From Anaerolineales bacterium (lineage in GTDB: Bacteria; Chloroflexota; Anaerolineae; Anaerolineales; Villigracilaceae), in the NCBI GenBank assembly GCA_025056515.1, contig JANWWB010000206.1, positions 1 through 7,461 on the forward strand: a DNA stretch of 7,461 nucleotides, written 5' to 3'. A program made the position numbers and the translations under genes. Position 1 is the first letter of the stretch. Each line of letters starts with the position of its first letter. The notes below the pieces were generated by a model. It was not told where the DNA came from. It worked only from the letters and a program-made list of their open reading frames with translations, and made no database searches. Below are positions 1 through 6,778 of this stretch, in pieces.

Positions 1-831
1 GTGCCGGTCAACATCCACCGCGCCAATGTGTTGTGGTACAACCCGAAGATTCTCGCCGACAACAACATCTCTGTGCCCACCACCATTGAAGAATGGATTG
101 CCGCTATGGATGCTCTCAAGGCCGCTGGTGTACAGCCACTCGCACTCGGCGAGCAGTGGACCAAGATGCACTTGCTTGAAACAATCCTGCTTGGAACGCT
201 CGGCGCTGAAAAGTACAACGGCCTGTGGAACGGAACGACCGATTGGGGAAGCCCAGAAGTCAAGACTGCTCTGGAAAATTACGCCAAGATTCTGACCTAC
301 GCTAACACCGACTCAGCTTCGCTCTCTTGGCAAGATGCCGCCCAATTGGTTGTCAATGGCGATGCGGCCTTCAACGTCATGGGTGACTGGGCAGAAGGAT
401 ACTTCCGCGAACTCGGTAAAACTCCGCAGGTGGACTACGGCTGGGCGCCTGTGCCCGGTACGGTCGGTGTCTTCCAGTTCCTGTCTGACTCTTTCGTCTT
501 AGCCGTCAACGCTCCGAACCGCGACGCGGCCATTGCCTGGCTGAAAGTCGCCGGTTCGAAAGCCGGTCAGGAAGCCTTTAACCCCGTCAAAGGTTCGATC
601 TGCGCCCGCACCGACTGCGATAGAAACCTGTTCGGTGTCTATCTGCAATCGGCTATGGATGATTGGGCCACGAATATCGTTGTCGGTTCGCTGACCCACG
701 GCGTGGTAGCCAACGACTCATGGAAATCTGAGATCGACACCGCTCTCGGTCTCTTCATCCAAGACGGGAACATCGAGACCTTCCAGAAAGCTTTGGTAGC
801 CGCTTGCGCAAGTTCTGGCCCCTGCAAGTAA
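1..831 (+). CDS. Carbohydrate ABC transporter substrate-binding protein (5' end missing)
   Basis: Extracellular solute-binding protein of the CUT1 importer class (family 1), which captures a sugar outside the cell and delivers it to the permease pair encoded next. The visible 276 residues are the middle and C-terminal part. The first codon GTG encodes what looks like an internal Val in a PVNIHRANVLWYN segment that normally lies roughly a third of the way into these proteins, so the signal peptide and N-terminal lobe lie left of the window. Supporting signatures are the VPTTIEEW segment (25-32), GDAAFNVMGDWAEGY (120-134), and NPVKGSI (194-200) followed by ARTD, typical of glucose/mannose-type binding proteins. 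Cys occur in two close pairs (201/206 and 269/275), possible disulfides. The sugar cannot be fixed from sequence alone; glucose or another hexose is a guess by family resemblance. The permease genes follow after a 66-bp gap that holds a hairpin. Confidence 0.9.
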   Translation: MPVNIHRANVLWYNPKILADNNISVPTTIEEWIAAMDALKAAGVQPLALGEQWTKMHLLETILLGTLGAEKYNGLWNGTTDWGSPEVKTALENYAKILTYANTDSASLSWQDAAQLVVNGDAAFNVMGDWAEGYFRELGKTPQVDYGWAPVPGTVGVFQFLSDSFVLAVNAPNRDAAIAWLKVAGSKAGQEAFNPVKGSICARTDCDRNLFGVYLQSAMDDWATNIVVGSLTHGVVANDSWKSEIDTALGLFIQDGNIETFQKALVAACASSGPCK

Positions 832-848
832 ACTTGGTGTACAATGAT

Positions 849-882
849 GAGGCTCCGCTTGCCGCGGAGCCTCCCTCTTTTT
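849..882 (+). terminator. Intercistronic stem-loop with U tract (partial terminator/attenuator)
   Basis: A perfect 10-bp GC-rich stem, GAGGCTCCGC (849-858) with GCGGAGCCTC (864-873), closes a 5-base loop TTGCC. It is followed by CCTC and TTTTT (878-882). It sits between the binding-protein stop and the first permease start. In sugar ABC operons such hairpins commonly stop part of the transcripts or protect the upstream mRNA from 3' decay, so that binding protein is made in excess over permease. That role is inferred here; the hairpin itself is read directly. Confidence 0.8.
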
Positions 883-888
883 CAGAAT

Positions 889-892
889 GAGG
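889..892 (+). promoter_or_regulatory. Ribosome binding site that sets the first permease start
   Basis: GAGG lies 5 bases before the ATG at 898. The in-frame ATG at 844 would place the terminator hairpin inside the coding region and add 18 residues (MMRLRLPRSLPLFQNEAI) unlike a permease N-terminus, so the start at 898 is preferred. Confidence 0.75.
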
Positions 893-897
893 CAATT

Positions 898-1785
898 ATG
901 ATAAAGGACAAGGACAAGTTTTTATCCATCTTGCTCATCTCTCCGTCTATTTTGGCCGTGCTTATCTTTATTTATGGCTTTATCGGTTGGACAATACGCG
1001 TCTCTCTGAGCAAGTGGAAAGGTCTCAATCCTGATTTCACCTGGAACGGCCTCAACAATTATATTAGCTTGTTTTCAGACCCACGCTTTCTGGTAGACAT
1101 CCGCAACACGTTGATTTTTACCACGGTGTTTGTCATAGGGAGCATCATCCTTGGCTTTTTGATGGCAGTGATGTTGGATCAAGGCCTGCAAGGTGAGGGT
1201 TTTTTCCGCAGCCTGTTCCTCTTCCCAATGGCTATTTCCTATATTGTCACCGGAGTCGTTTGGCGGTGGTTAATGAATCCCGCTACAGGCGCTCGAACAA
1301 GCGGTTTCAATCTCTTGTTCTCCTATCTTCATCTTGACTTCTTACAAAATGCTTGGCACACTACCCCCACTTGGGGCATTGCTGCCATTGCCCTAGCAGC
1401 CATTTGGCAGATGTCCGGTTATACGATGGCACTTTATCTGGCCGGTTTGCGGGCCATTCCGATCGAACTACGCGAGGCAGCTCAGATTGATGGAGCAAAT
1501 AGCTTTCAGATTTATCGCTATATCATGATCCCTCTGCTTGCCCCTGTGACTCTAAGCGCACTGATTATCCTTGGCCATATGTCCCTCAAAGTCTTTGATT
1601 TGATTATCGCAGTAGCCGGCAAGCAACTTCCTCTCGATGTGCCTGCAATTTACATGTGGCAAACCACCTTTGACGGTCTTTTCTATGGACGTGGCGCTGC
1701 AATCAGCATCCTCCTGCTCATTAGCGTAGCCGTCTTAATTATTCCGTATATACGTTACACCCTGAAGACGGAGACTCAAGAATGA
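898..1785 (+). CDS. Sugar ABC transporter permease, MalF-type (CUT1)
   Basis: Inner-membrane permease of 295 residues, one half of the heterodimeric channel of a CUT1 sugar importer. Hydrophobic segments fit six helices at about 9-32, 71-93, 104-124, 159-182, 211-232 and 267-287. The cytoplasmic EAA loop that docks on the ATPase is intact: EAA at 193-195, Gly199, and I-x-I-P at 209-212, matching EAA-x3-G-x9-I-x-(L/I)-P. The length fits short MalF-like proteins that lack MalF's large periplasmic insertion. The start at 898 is chosen for its GAGG ribosome site and because the upstream ATG at 844 runs through a terminator hairpin. The stop overlaps the next permease start by 4 bp (ATGA), which indicates translational coupling. 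It works with the binding protein upstream and the second permease downstream; substrate unknown. Confidence 0.95.
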   Translation: MIKDKDKFLSILLISPSILAVLIFIYGFIGWTIRVSLSKWKGLNPDFTWNGLNNYISLFSDPRFLVDIRNTLIFTTVFVIGSIILGFLMAVMLDQGLQGEGFFRSLFLFPMAISYIVTGVVWRWLMNPATGARTSGFNLLFSYLHLDFLQNAWHTTPTWGIAAIALAAIWQMSGYTMALYLAGLRAIPIELREAAQIDGANSFQIYRYIMIPLLAPVTLSALIILGHMSLKVFDLIIAVAGKQLPLDVPAIYMWQTTFDGLFYGRGAAISILLLISVAVLIIPYIRYTLKTETQE

Positions 1786-2603
1786 CCAAAAAACTTCATC
1801 TAGGGAAGAACTGGCTCTACCTCCCTTTGATCCTGCTGGCGATTTTCTATCTCCTGCCAATGTATGTCATGCTGGTCACAAGCTTCAAGAGTTTCGCAGA
1901 AGTTGACCTGAAAACCATGTGGCATCTGCCGCGGGGAATACACTTCGATAACTTCATCGAGGCGTTTTCCAAACTAGCACCTTCCTTTGGAAATAGTTTC
2001 GCTATGGTCATTCCAGCGACCCTCATCTCTTCAATGCTGGGTTCCCTTAACGGCTACATTTTAGCTAAATGGAAATTCAAGGGAGCAGATCTAATCTTTC
2101 CTCTGATCCTATTTGGAATGTTTATCCCTTACCAAAGCATCCTGATCCCGCTGGTGCAATTCATGAAATCTGCCGGTCTCACTGGGCTGCCCGGATTGAC
2201 GCTCGCCCATATCATTTACGGGATTCCAATCACGACTTTGACCTTCCGAAATTACTATGCCAGCGTGCCTCAAGAATTGTTGGAAGCCGCTAAAATGGAC
2301 GGAGCAGATCTGTTGGGAATTTATCGTTATATCCTATTACCCATCTCCATTCCCAGTTTTGTCGTTGTTTTGATATGGCAATTTACCTCTGCTTGGAACG
2401 ATTTCCTCTTCGCAGTCGTTTTAACCGGCAACACAAGCTGGCCAGTGACTGTGGCTCTAAATAACATGGCCGGCAGTCAAATCATCGCCTGGAATGTGCA
2501 AATGGCCGGTTCTTTCTTGGCCGCCTTGCCCACTTTGTTGGTGTACATTTTTCTCGGACAATATTTCCTGCGCGGCTTGCTTGCCGGAGCCATCAAAGGT
2601 TAA
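1782..2603 (+). CDS. Sugar ABC transporter permease, MalG-type (CUT1)
   Basis: Second inner-membrane permease, 273 residues, pairing with the MalF-type protein to form the translocation channel. Hydrophobic segments fit six helices, at about 11-34, 72-95, 103-127, 138-158, 188-212 and 241-263. The EAA loop is complete: EAA at 168-170, Gly174 and I-L-L-P at 184-187. The C-terminus GLLAGAIKG is the usual tail of MalG-type CUT1 permeases. A GGAG ribosome site at 1770-1773 lies 8 bases before the ATG, and the start overlaps the previous stop by 4 bp. No ATP-binding subunit gene follows; a strong terminator comes 17 bp after the stop. As in many CUT1 systems, a shared MsmK/UgpC-like ATPase encoded elsewhere presumably energises the complex (inference). 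Confidence 0.95.
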   Translation: MTKKLHLGKNWLYLPLILLAIFYLLPMYVMLVTSFKSFAEVDLKTMWHLPRGIHFDNFIEAFSKLAPSFGNSFAMVIPATLISSMLGSLNGYILAKWKFKGADLIFPLILFGMFIPYQSILIPLVQFMKSAGLTGLPGLTLAHIIYGIPITTLTFRNYYASVPQELLEAAKMDGADLLGIYRYILLPISIPSFVVVLIWQFTSAWNDFLFAVVLTGNTSWPVTVALNNMAGSQIIAWNVQMAGSFLAALPTLLVYIFLGQYFLRGLLAGAIKG

Positions 2604-2619
2604 TCCGCCACCAGACGTA

Positions 2620-2656
2620 AAAACAAAACACGGCCTCCATAGCCGTGTTTTGTTTT
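2620..2656 (+). terminator. Intrinsic terminator of the sugar ABC operon
   Basis: A perfect 15-bp stem pairs AAAACAAAACACGGC (2620-2634) with GCCGTGTTTTGTTTT (2642-2656) around a 7-base loop. The GC-rich top (ACGGC/GCCGT) and the A-rich left and T-rich right arms fit a Rho-independent terminator. It lies 17 bp after the second permease stop and 181 bp before the kinase start, separating the two transcription units. The A/T symmetry could let it act in both directions, but no minus-strand gene ends here. Confidence 0.9.
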
Positions 2657-2772
2657 GTCAGCATGTCCCTAAGATGTCCTGAAGACGACAAGGTACGATC
2701 AAGGCCTTTGTGGTCAAGCTTTCCCTTTCCACCATACAATCGAAAAGCGAAGGAACAGGCGGCGAATGCGGT

Positions 2773-2778
2773 TATAAT
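2773..2778 (+). promoter_or_regulatory. Candidate -10 box upstream of the kinase gene
   Basis: TATAAT, a perfect match to the sigma-70-type -10 consensus, ends 59 bases before the kinase ATG. A start of transcription near 2785 would give a leader of about 50 bases. No good TTGACA-like -35 sequence stands 16-18 bases upstream and there is no TGn extension, so the call rests on the hexamer and on its position between a terminator and a gene. Confidence 0.4.
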
Positions 2779-2837
2779 ACCTGTACGCAGGAAAAACAAA
2801 CGCCGACATTGTTCTCTGCGAATCACTGGAATCCAGC

Positions 2838-3830
2838 ATGCCCACCGCGCTTAAACCTGGCGAGGTTGTGCATAAGCGTTACCGCATCCTCGAGCGCATC
2901 GGCCAAGGAGGAATGGGAAACATTTACTTAGCCGAAGATTTACGCCTCGAAGGACGTAAATGCGCCATTAAAGAAGTCGAGCACGACCGCGCCACCCCTC
3001 CCCACTTACTCAAGGAGGCTCGCGCTCAGTTCCGGCGCGAGGCGACTGTTTTGGCGCGCCTGGACCACCCAAACCTACCCAAAGTGTCCGACTTTTTCTC
3101 CATCGGTCGACACGACTATCTGGTTATGGATTACATCCCTGGTCCTGACCTGCGCACCATCATGTTAGAGGCAAAGCAGAAGAACACTTTTCTCGATGAG
3201 AAATTGGTCTTGCGTTGGGCAGCACAAATTTGCGATGCCCTCTCTTACCTCCACCAACAAAGCCCTCCGCTCATTCATCGCGATGTAAAGCCATCTAATC
3301 TGAAACTAACGCCCGCCAACACCATTAAACTGGTAGACTTCGGCCTGGTAAAAGCGCTTGTCCCAGACGAGATGACCATCACCGTCATTCATGGGCGCGG
3401 CACGGCCCTCTACACCCCTCTCGAACAATACGGAGAAGACGGCTTACACACCGATGTTCGCTCTGATATCTACGCCTTTGGCTGCACTCTCTATCATCTT
3501 CTCACAAATACTCCACCTGTAGATGCCCGTCAGAGATTCCTGCATCCCGAAAGCCTAACGCCCCCTTCGAAAATCAATCCCGCCATTAGCCCACGCGTCG
3601 AAAAAGCCATCCTATGGGCGATGGCGCTTCACCCTAACCAACGCCCAAGCAGCATCGAAGAATTTCGCGCTGCCCTGTTCGGTTCAAACGACCATCGATT
3701 GTCTGCCCACACGGTTGGACAAATCATGCCTTCGCTTAGGCTGCTGCTCAGTCGCCCTCCCGAAAACATCCTTTTCTGGCTCATCTTAGGGCTGCTCGTC
3801 ATCAGCCTGTTAGCCTCTCTTCTTCCTTAG
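2838..3830 (+). CDS. Membrane-anchored Ser/Thr protein kinase (Hanks type)
   Basis: Eukaryotic-like Ser/Thr kinase of 330 residues that phosphorylates unknown protein targets in the cytoplasm. The kinase domain covers about 15-281 with all key elements: glycine loop GQGGMG (22-27), ATP-binding Lys45 (AIK), helix-C Glu68, catalytic loop HRDVKPSN (147-154, Asp149, Lys151, Asn154), metal-binding DFG (167-169), an activation loop with Thr180 and Thr182 as possible phosphosites, and PLEQYG (194-199) in place of the APE motif. After a short juxtamembrane stretch, one hydrophobic helix (about 311-329) ends one residue before the C-terminus, so there is no outside sensor or PASTA repeats as in PknB. 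The start at 2838 has only a weak GGA ribosome site 7 bases upstream but gives the expected short N-terminus before KRYRILERIG. It is a single-gene unit between a terminator and a convergent gene; its signal input and targets cannot be read from the context. Confidence 0.95.
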   Translation: MPTALKPGEVVHKRYRILERIGQGGMGNIYLAEDLRLEGRKCAIKEVEHDRATPPHLLKEARAQFRREATVLARLDHPNLPKVSDFFSIGRHDYLVMDYIPGPDLRTIMLEAKQKNTFLDEKLVLRWAAQICDALSYLHQQSPPLIHRDVKPSNLKLTPANTIKLVDFGLVKALVPDEMTITVIHGRGTALYTPLEQYGEDGLHTDVRSDIYAFGCTLYHLLTNTPPVDARQRFLHPESLTPPSKINPAISPRVEKAILWAMALHPNQRPSSIEEFRAALFGSNDHRLSAHTVGQIMPSLRLLLSRPPENILFWLILGLLVISLLASLLP

Positions 3831-4011
3831 AAAAAATCACAACCGATAGTTAGATCGCCAAACAAGAGCGCTTCTGCAAATAGCGGACAAGGCATCCCCG
3901 CCTGAGGTAGCGCATCCGTCGATGCCACTTCCAAACTCATCAAAGATTACACTTCAGGCTTTGCGTTTCCCCACCCTTCATCCCCGAGCAAGATATTGTC
4001 ATTTGCCTCTT
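3831..4011. other. Convergent intergenic region without clear signals
   Basis: These 181 bp separate the 3' ends of the kinase gene (plus strand) and the GH3-like gene (minus strand). I see only short inverted matches, such as GGCATC (3891-3896) with GATGCC (3921-3926), with no T tract after them on either strand. No terminator, small gene or repeat could be supported, although one would be expected between convergent genes. Confidence 0.5.
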
Positions 4012-6768
4012 CTAGGCGCGCCTCCTAAACCAAACATAGCCCGCCGCCCAGCCAAGGAGAGCGGTTGCCACCACAACTCCCCCTACGCCGATAGATTGCG
4101 TCTGTTCAAAGAGCAGGGAACTGCCCGGCAAACGTAAGGCCAAATAAGTGTAACCAATCACCCCTCCGAGCACAGTGCACAACACCCAGCGGATTGACCA
4201 AGTCACAGAGACGACCTGCCGGCCCACGGTGTAGATACCTGCTCCCATCCCTGATAACAAAAGCACCATCATTAACCAAGTGCTCGCCCTCGGGGCAAAC
4301 TCTTCTACGGCGGCAGGAACGCTGGTTGGAACAGGAGAAGGTAAAGGGGTTGGGTTTGTTCCTGGTTCCTGTGTCGGAGCAACCGTAGTGACAGCGAACG
4401 AATCGCTCGAAACATCTAATTGCAAAATAACTGAAGTCATAGCCGGTTCGCTGATCGCGCGTATCTCCAACAAACCTGCTTGGACAATATTGAAACTAGC
4501 GGTTGCAACACCACCTACCGTAGCCGCCTCCACTTGTTGCAGGATTCCGCCTGTCCCGCTGGGAGACAGGAAAAACTGGACGGTTGTACCGTCTGGGACC
4601 GGGTGGCCATTATGATCCAAGATAACACCGGTACGGACGGTCATCGTATCACCAATCCGAAAGGTCGGCGTCGGCTGAGCTTCGGGCGTCGGTGTCCCCG
4701 AAACACCTGTAGGCGATGCAGGAAAATCTATGGAGAGCTGAATGACCTGACCCGGGTCAGGCGTTAGCGCAGTGAACAAGTTATAGCCAACCCCCGGCAC
4801 TGAAACCGGCAAAGCCCCTTGAGGGGTCATCTCACGAAAGAGCAAACGGACAGCCACATCCAAAAAAGGCCCTGATTTCCCATACAAGCAGTAATAAGCC
4901 GTCAGGTTAGAAATGTCAGTCGCATCCAGATAATACGGCGCATCGAATTCAAACAAGACCAGATTTTTATTGCGAAACAAGTCAGGACGCTCGGCAAGAA
5001 AGCGCCGCAGTACGGCCGTCTGTTCCTGAGAGGGGCCAGAATCCAGTAAGTTGATGACAATCCAATCGGCGCGCCGCAGACTTATTTCAAGCGCCACACC
5101 TGCTTCTTGATTCTCAAGAAGCGCCTTTAGATCCTCAAACGAGTACGACGACAAGCGAGAAGGCGAAACCAACTCCCCAGCGCGCGGCCCATACAGACGA
5201 ATGACCGCTTGTTGCATATCATGGAGGCCGATCAAGGAGCGAGGCATACACAGAGAACACTGTGTCAAGTTACGAACATCTGTGATAAAAACCATGTCAT
5301 CTCCTAAGCCAGGCGCTTCCGGCAAGACGGTTTCCAGCTCTCCTCCTAAGGGGCTGACCAGGGTTGCAGCGCGCCGAGCTACTTCAAAGACCACGTTCTC
5401 TGATTTTCCGATGCCCTCGAGCGCCTGAGGATCCGGCAAAACGGCTTCGGGTCGGAACTCCCCCACCAAACGCAACTTAGCAGACAGAATGCGCACCGCC
5501 GAAGCATCCACTCGCTGAGCAAATGCCGAATCCTCACGATATTTTTGAACAAAGAAGGACAAGACGCTCAACACTGTGGCATATTCATCGCTGTCACTGG
5601 ATTTAAGATTGCCTAAATAAATCAAGTCATTTCCGGCCAAGAAGGCATCTCGCGCAGCCAGACGCGCCTGAAACCCCGTACCGGCCGGATCATAGAAACG
5701 GCGCACCGTAGCGCTCCCCAAGTCATCGCTAACCAAAAGACCTCCTGCCGCACGCCAATTGGCTAAAGCCGGCAACGCCAACAATTGAGATAAGGCCTGG
5801 GAATCAAAACTGATTGGACGAGTGGTGGCGCGAATGTTGCCCTGGAAACCCTGATAACGGATATGCGAAACCAGCAAACCATCAGCCATACTCAAAATAT
5901 CAGGTGCATTCCCGGTAACGGCGAAGAAAGGCGCCAATTCGATTTGCTTCAACTGCTCGAGCGATTTCCGCACCGTAGGCGCTTCCTGCCCAGGCGGGCG
6001 ATCGGTCGCTCCTCGACCGGGAAAACTGCGCGCCACTACCAGGAGACGATTCTGACTGCCGAGATGAAGTCCACGCACATACGCCCGCCCCATCTGCGAG
6101 ACCCAGAAAGGGTCTCCACCGAAAACATCCGTACCCAGTCCATTGCGGGCAGCGATTTCCGGCACTTCCAACACATCGAGCGAAGGACCAAAAAGCAAGT
6201 TAAACCCCAAACGTGAAAGTTCCTCCCCGGCTACTCTGCCCACCTTTTCCGCCAGGGTCGTATCCCAGGTCGCCCCAATCGCCATCTGACTAGGCAAAGG
6301 CGTCAAGCCAGAGAGAATTTGCGCATCCGGACTGCCTGCAGCAGGCTGAGCTATGCCCACGAAAAGAGGGACATATTGGGATAAGGCTGTCCCTTCAACG
6401 CCGGTCGCCGCTTGAAAACTTGCTTCCCATTCCACTTGTTGCAAACGGCTAATCAGGTCCACCACCCCTGAAAGCGTCTCGGGTGCGTCGAGAAAGTTGT
6501 CATTTTGTGTCAGAAGGACCACGCCACCAATGTAGTGATTGCGAATTAAGTCGTAGATAGGCGTCTCGGGTCCGGTCTCTGTCCCCTTAAACGTGACCAG
6601 AAACAATTGCCCTACGCGTTCTTCTGGCGTCATCTCTTCGAGAATGGCGCGAGCGCGTTCCACCTCTGGCGAATACGAAGCCGCCCCAACATTCCCAAAC
6701 GTCCCTTCCAGAAGGGAAATCAGGAACACCACAAGAAGCGAGCCAATCAGTAGCCGAGGAGGACGCAT
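4012..6768 (-). CDS. Exported GH3-fold (NagZ-like) protein with Ig-like domain and three C-terminal membrane helices; active site degenerate
   Basis: A 918-residue protein. A signal peptide (about 5-30, hydrophobic core LLIGSLLVVFLISLL, possible cleavage after GAA) precedes a GH3 N-terminal domain (about 36-435) recognisable by MTPEERVGQLF (46-56), YIGGVVLL (79-86), FNLLFGPSLDV (189-199), FPGRG (249-253) and LLVSDDLG (344-351). A GH3 C-terminal-like region follows (about 455-665), with a CxxC pair at 504/507. Then come a Pro/Thr linker (684-702), an invasin/Big-type Ig-like beta domain (about 703-788), a second Pro/Thr linker (797-820), and helices at about 828-848, 858-880 and 893-914. GH3 enzymes cleave beta-glycosides or N-acetylglucosaminides, but most catalytic and sugar-binding residues expected of NagZ are replaced here, so activity is doubtful. 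The start at 6768 is chosen because it begins the signal peptide and has AGGG 6 bases upstream; the ATG at 6807 would overlap the dehydratase gene. That gene ends 8 bp upstream. Confidence 0.85.
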   Translation of the reverse strand: MRPPRLLIGSLLVVFLISLLEGTFGNVGAASYSPEVERARAILEEMTPEERVGQLFLVTFKGTETGPETPIYDLIRNHYIGGVVLLTQNDNFLDAPETLSGVVDLISRLQQVEWEASFQAATGVEGTALSQYVPLFVGIAQPAAGSPDAQILSGLTPLPSQMAIGATWDTTLAEKVGRVAGEELSRLGFNLLFGPSLDVLEVPEIAARNGLGTDVFGGDPFWVSQMGRAYVRGLHLGSQNRLLVVARSFPGRGATDRPPGQEAPTVRKSLEQLKQIELAPFFAVTGNAPDILSMADGLLVSHIRYQGFQGNIRATTRPISFDSQALSQLLALPALANWRAAGGLLVSDDLGSATVRRFYDPAGTGFQARLAARDAFLAGNDLIYLGNLKSSDSDEYATVLSVLSFFVQKYREDSAFAQRVDASAVRILSAKLRLVGEFRPEAVLPDPQALEGIGKSENVVFEVARRAATLVSPLGGELETVLPEAPGLGDDMVFITDVRNLTQCSLCMPRSLIGLHDMQQAVIRLYGPRAGELVSPSRLSSYSFEDLKALLENQEAGVALEISLRRADWIVINLLDSGPSQEQTAVLRRFLAERPDLFRNKNLVLFEFDAPYYLDATDISNLTAYYCLYGKSGPFLDVAVRLLFREMTPQGALPVSVPGVGYNLFTALTPDPGQVIQLSIDFPASPTGVSGTPTPEAQPTPTFRIGDTMTVRTGVILDHNGHPVPDGTTVQFFLSPSGTGGILQQVEAATVGGVATASFNIVQAGLLEIRAISEPAMTSVILQLDVSSDSFAVTTVAPTQEPGTNPTPLPSPVPTSVPAAVEEFAPRASTWLMMVLLLSGMGAGIYTVGRQVVSVTWSIRWVLCTVLGGVIGYTYLALRLPGSSLLFEQTQSIGVGGVVVATALLGWAAGYVWFRRRA

Positions 6769-6774
6769 GGTTTT

Positions 6775-6778
6775 CCCT
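6775..6778 (-). promoter_or_regulatory. Ribosome binding site that sets the GH3-like start
   Basis: On the minus strand AGGG stands 6 bases before the ATG at 6768-6766, inside the stop region of the upstream dehydratase gene. It supports the start at 6768, giving a clean signal peptide, over the ATG at 6807, and suggests translation coupled to the dehydratase. Confidence 0.7.

Noticed and set aside
840..845. TACAAT as an internal promoter for the permease genes
   Set aside because: No -35 match at suitable spacing, and the supposed transcript start would fall inside the terminator hairpin.
844..897. Extended permease start at the ATG at 844
   Set aside because: It would translate through the 849-873 terminator hairpin and add residues unlike a permease N-terminus; the ATG at 898 has a GAGG site at good spacing.
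2593..2854. Small open frames on both strands in the 2604-2837 gap
   Set aside because: They run through the terminator and the promoter region, have no ribosome site or recognisable protein features, and overlap each other in several frames.
3891..3926. Inverted match GGCATC/GATGCC as a terminator between convergent genes
   Set aside because: Only 6 bp with a 24-base loop and no T tract on either strand.
3922..4137. Small plus-strand frame after the kinase gene
   Set aside because: Most of it overlaps the GH3-like gene end antisense, it has no ribosome site, and its composition is non-specific.
4194..6216. Plus-strand open frames opposite the GH3-like gene (for example 4280-4615 and 5863-6216)
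   Set aside because: They are antisense shadows of a long, well-supported gene; their translations are rich in Arg, Pro, Ser and Thr with no domain signatures.
4012..6768. Naming the large gene nagZ and assigning peptidoglycan recycling
   Set aside because: The catalytic dyad, the Lys-His pair and the DQEGG motif of NagZ are replaced, and the protein is exported with extra domains.
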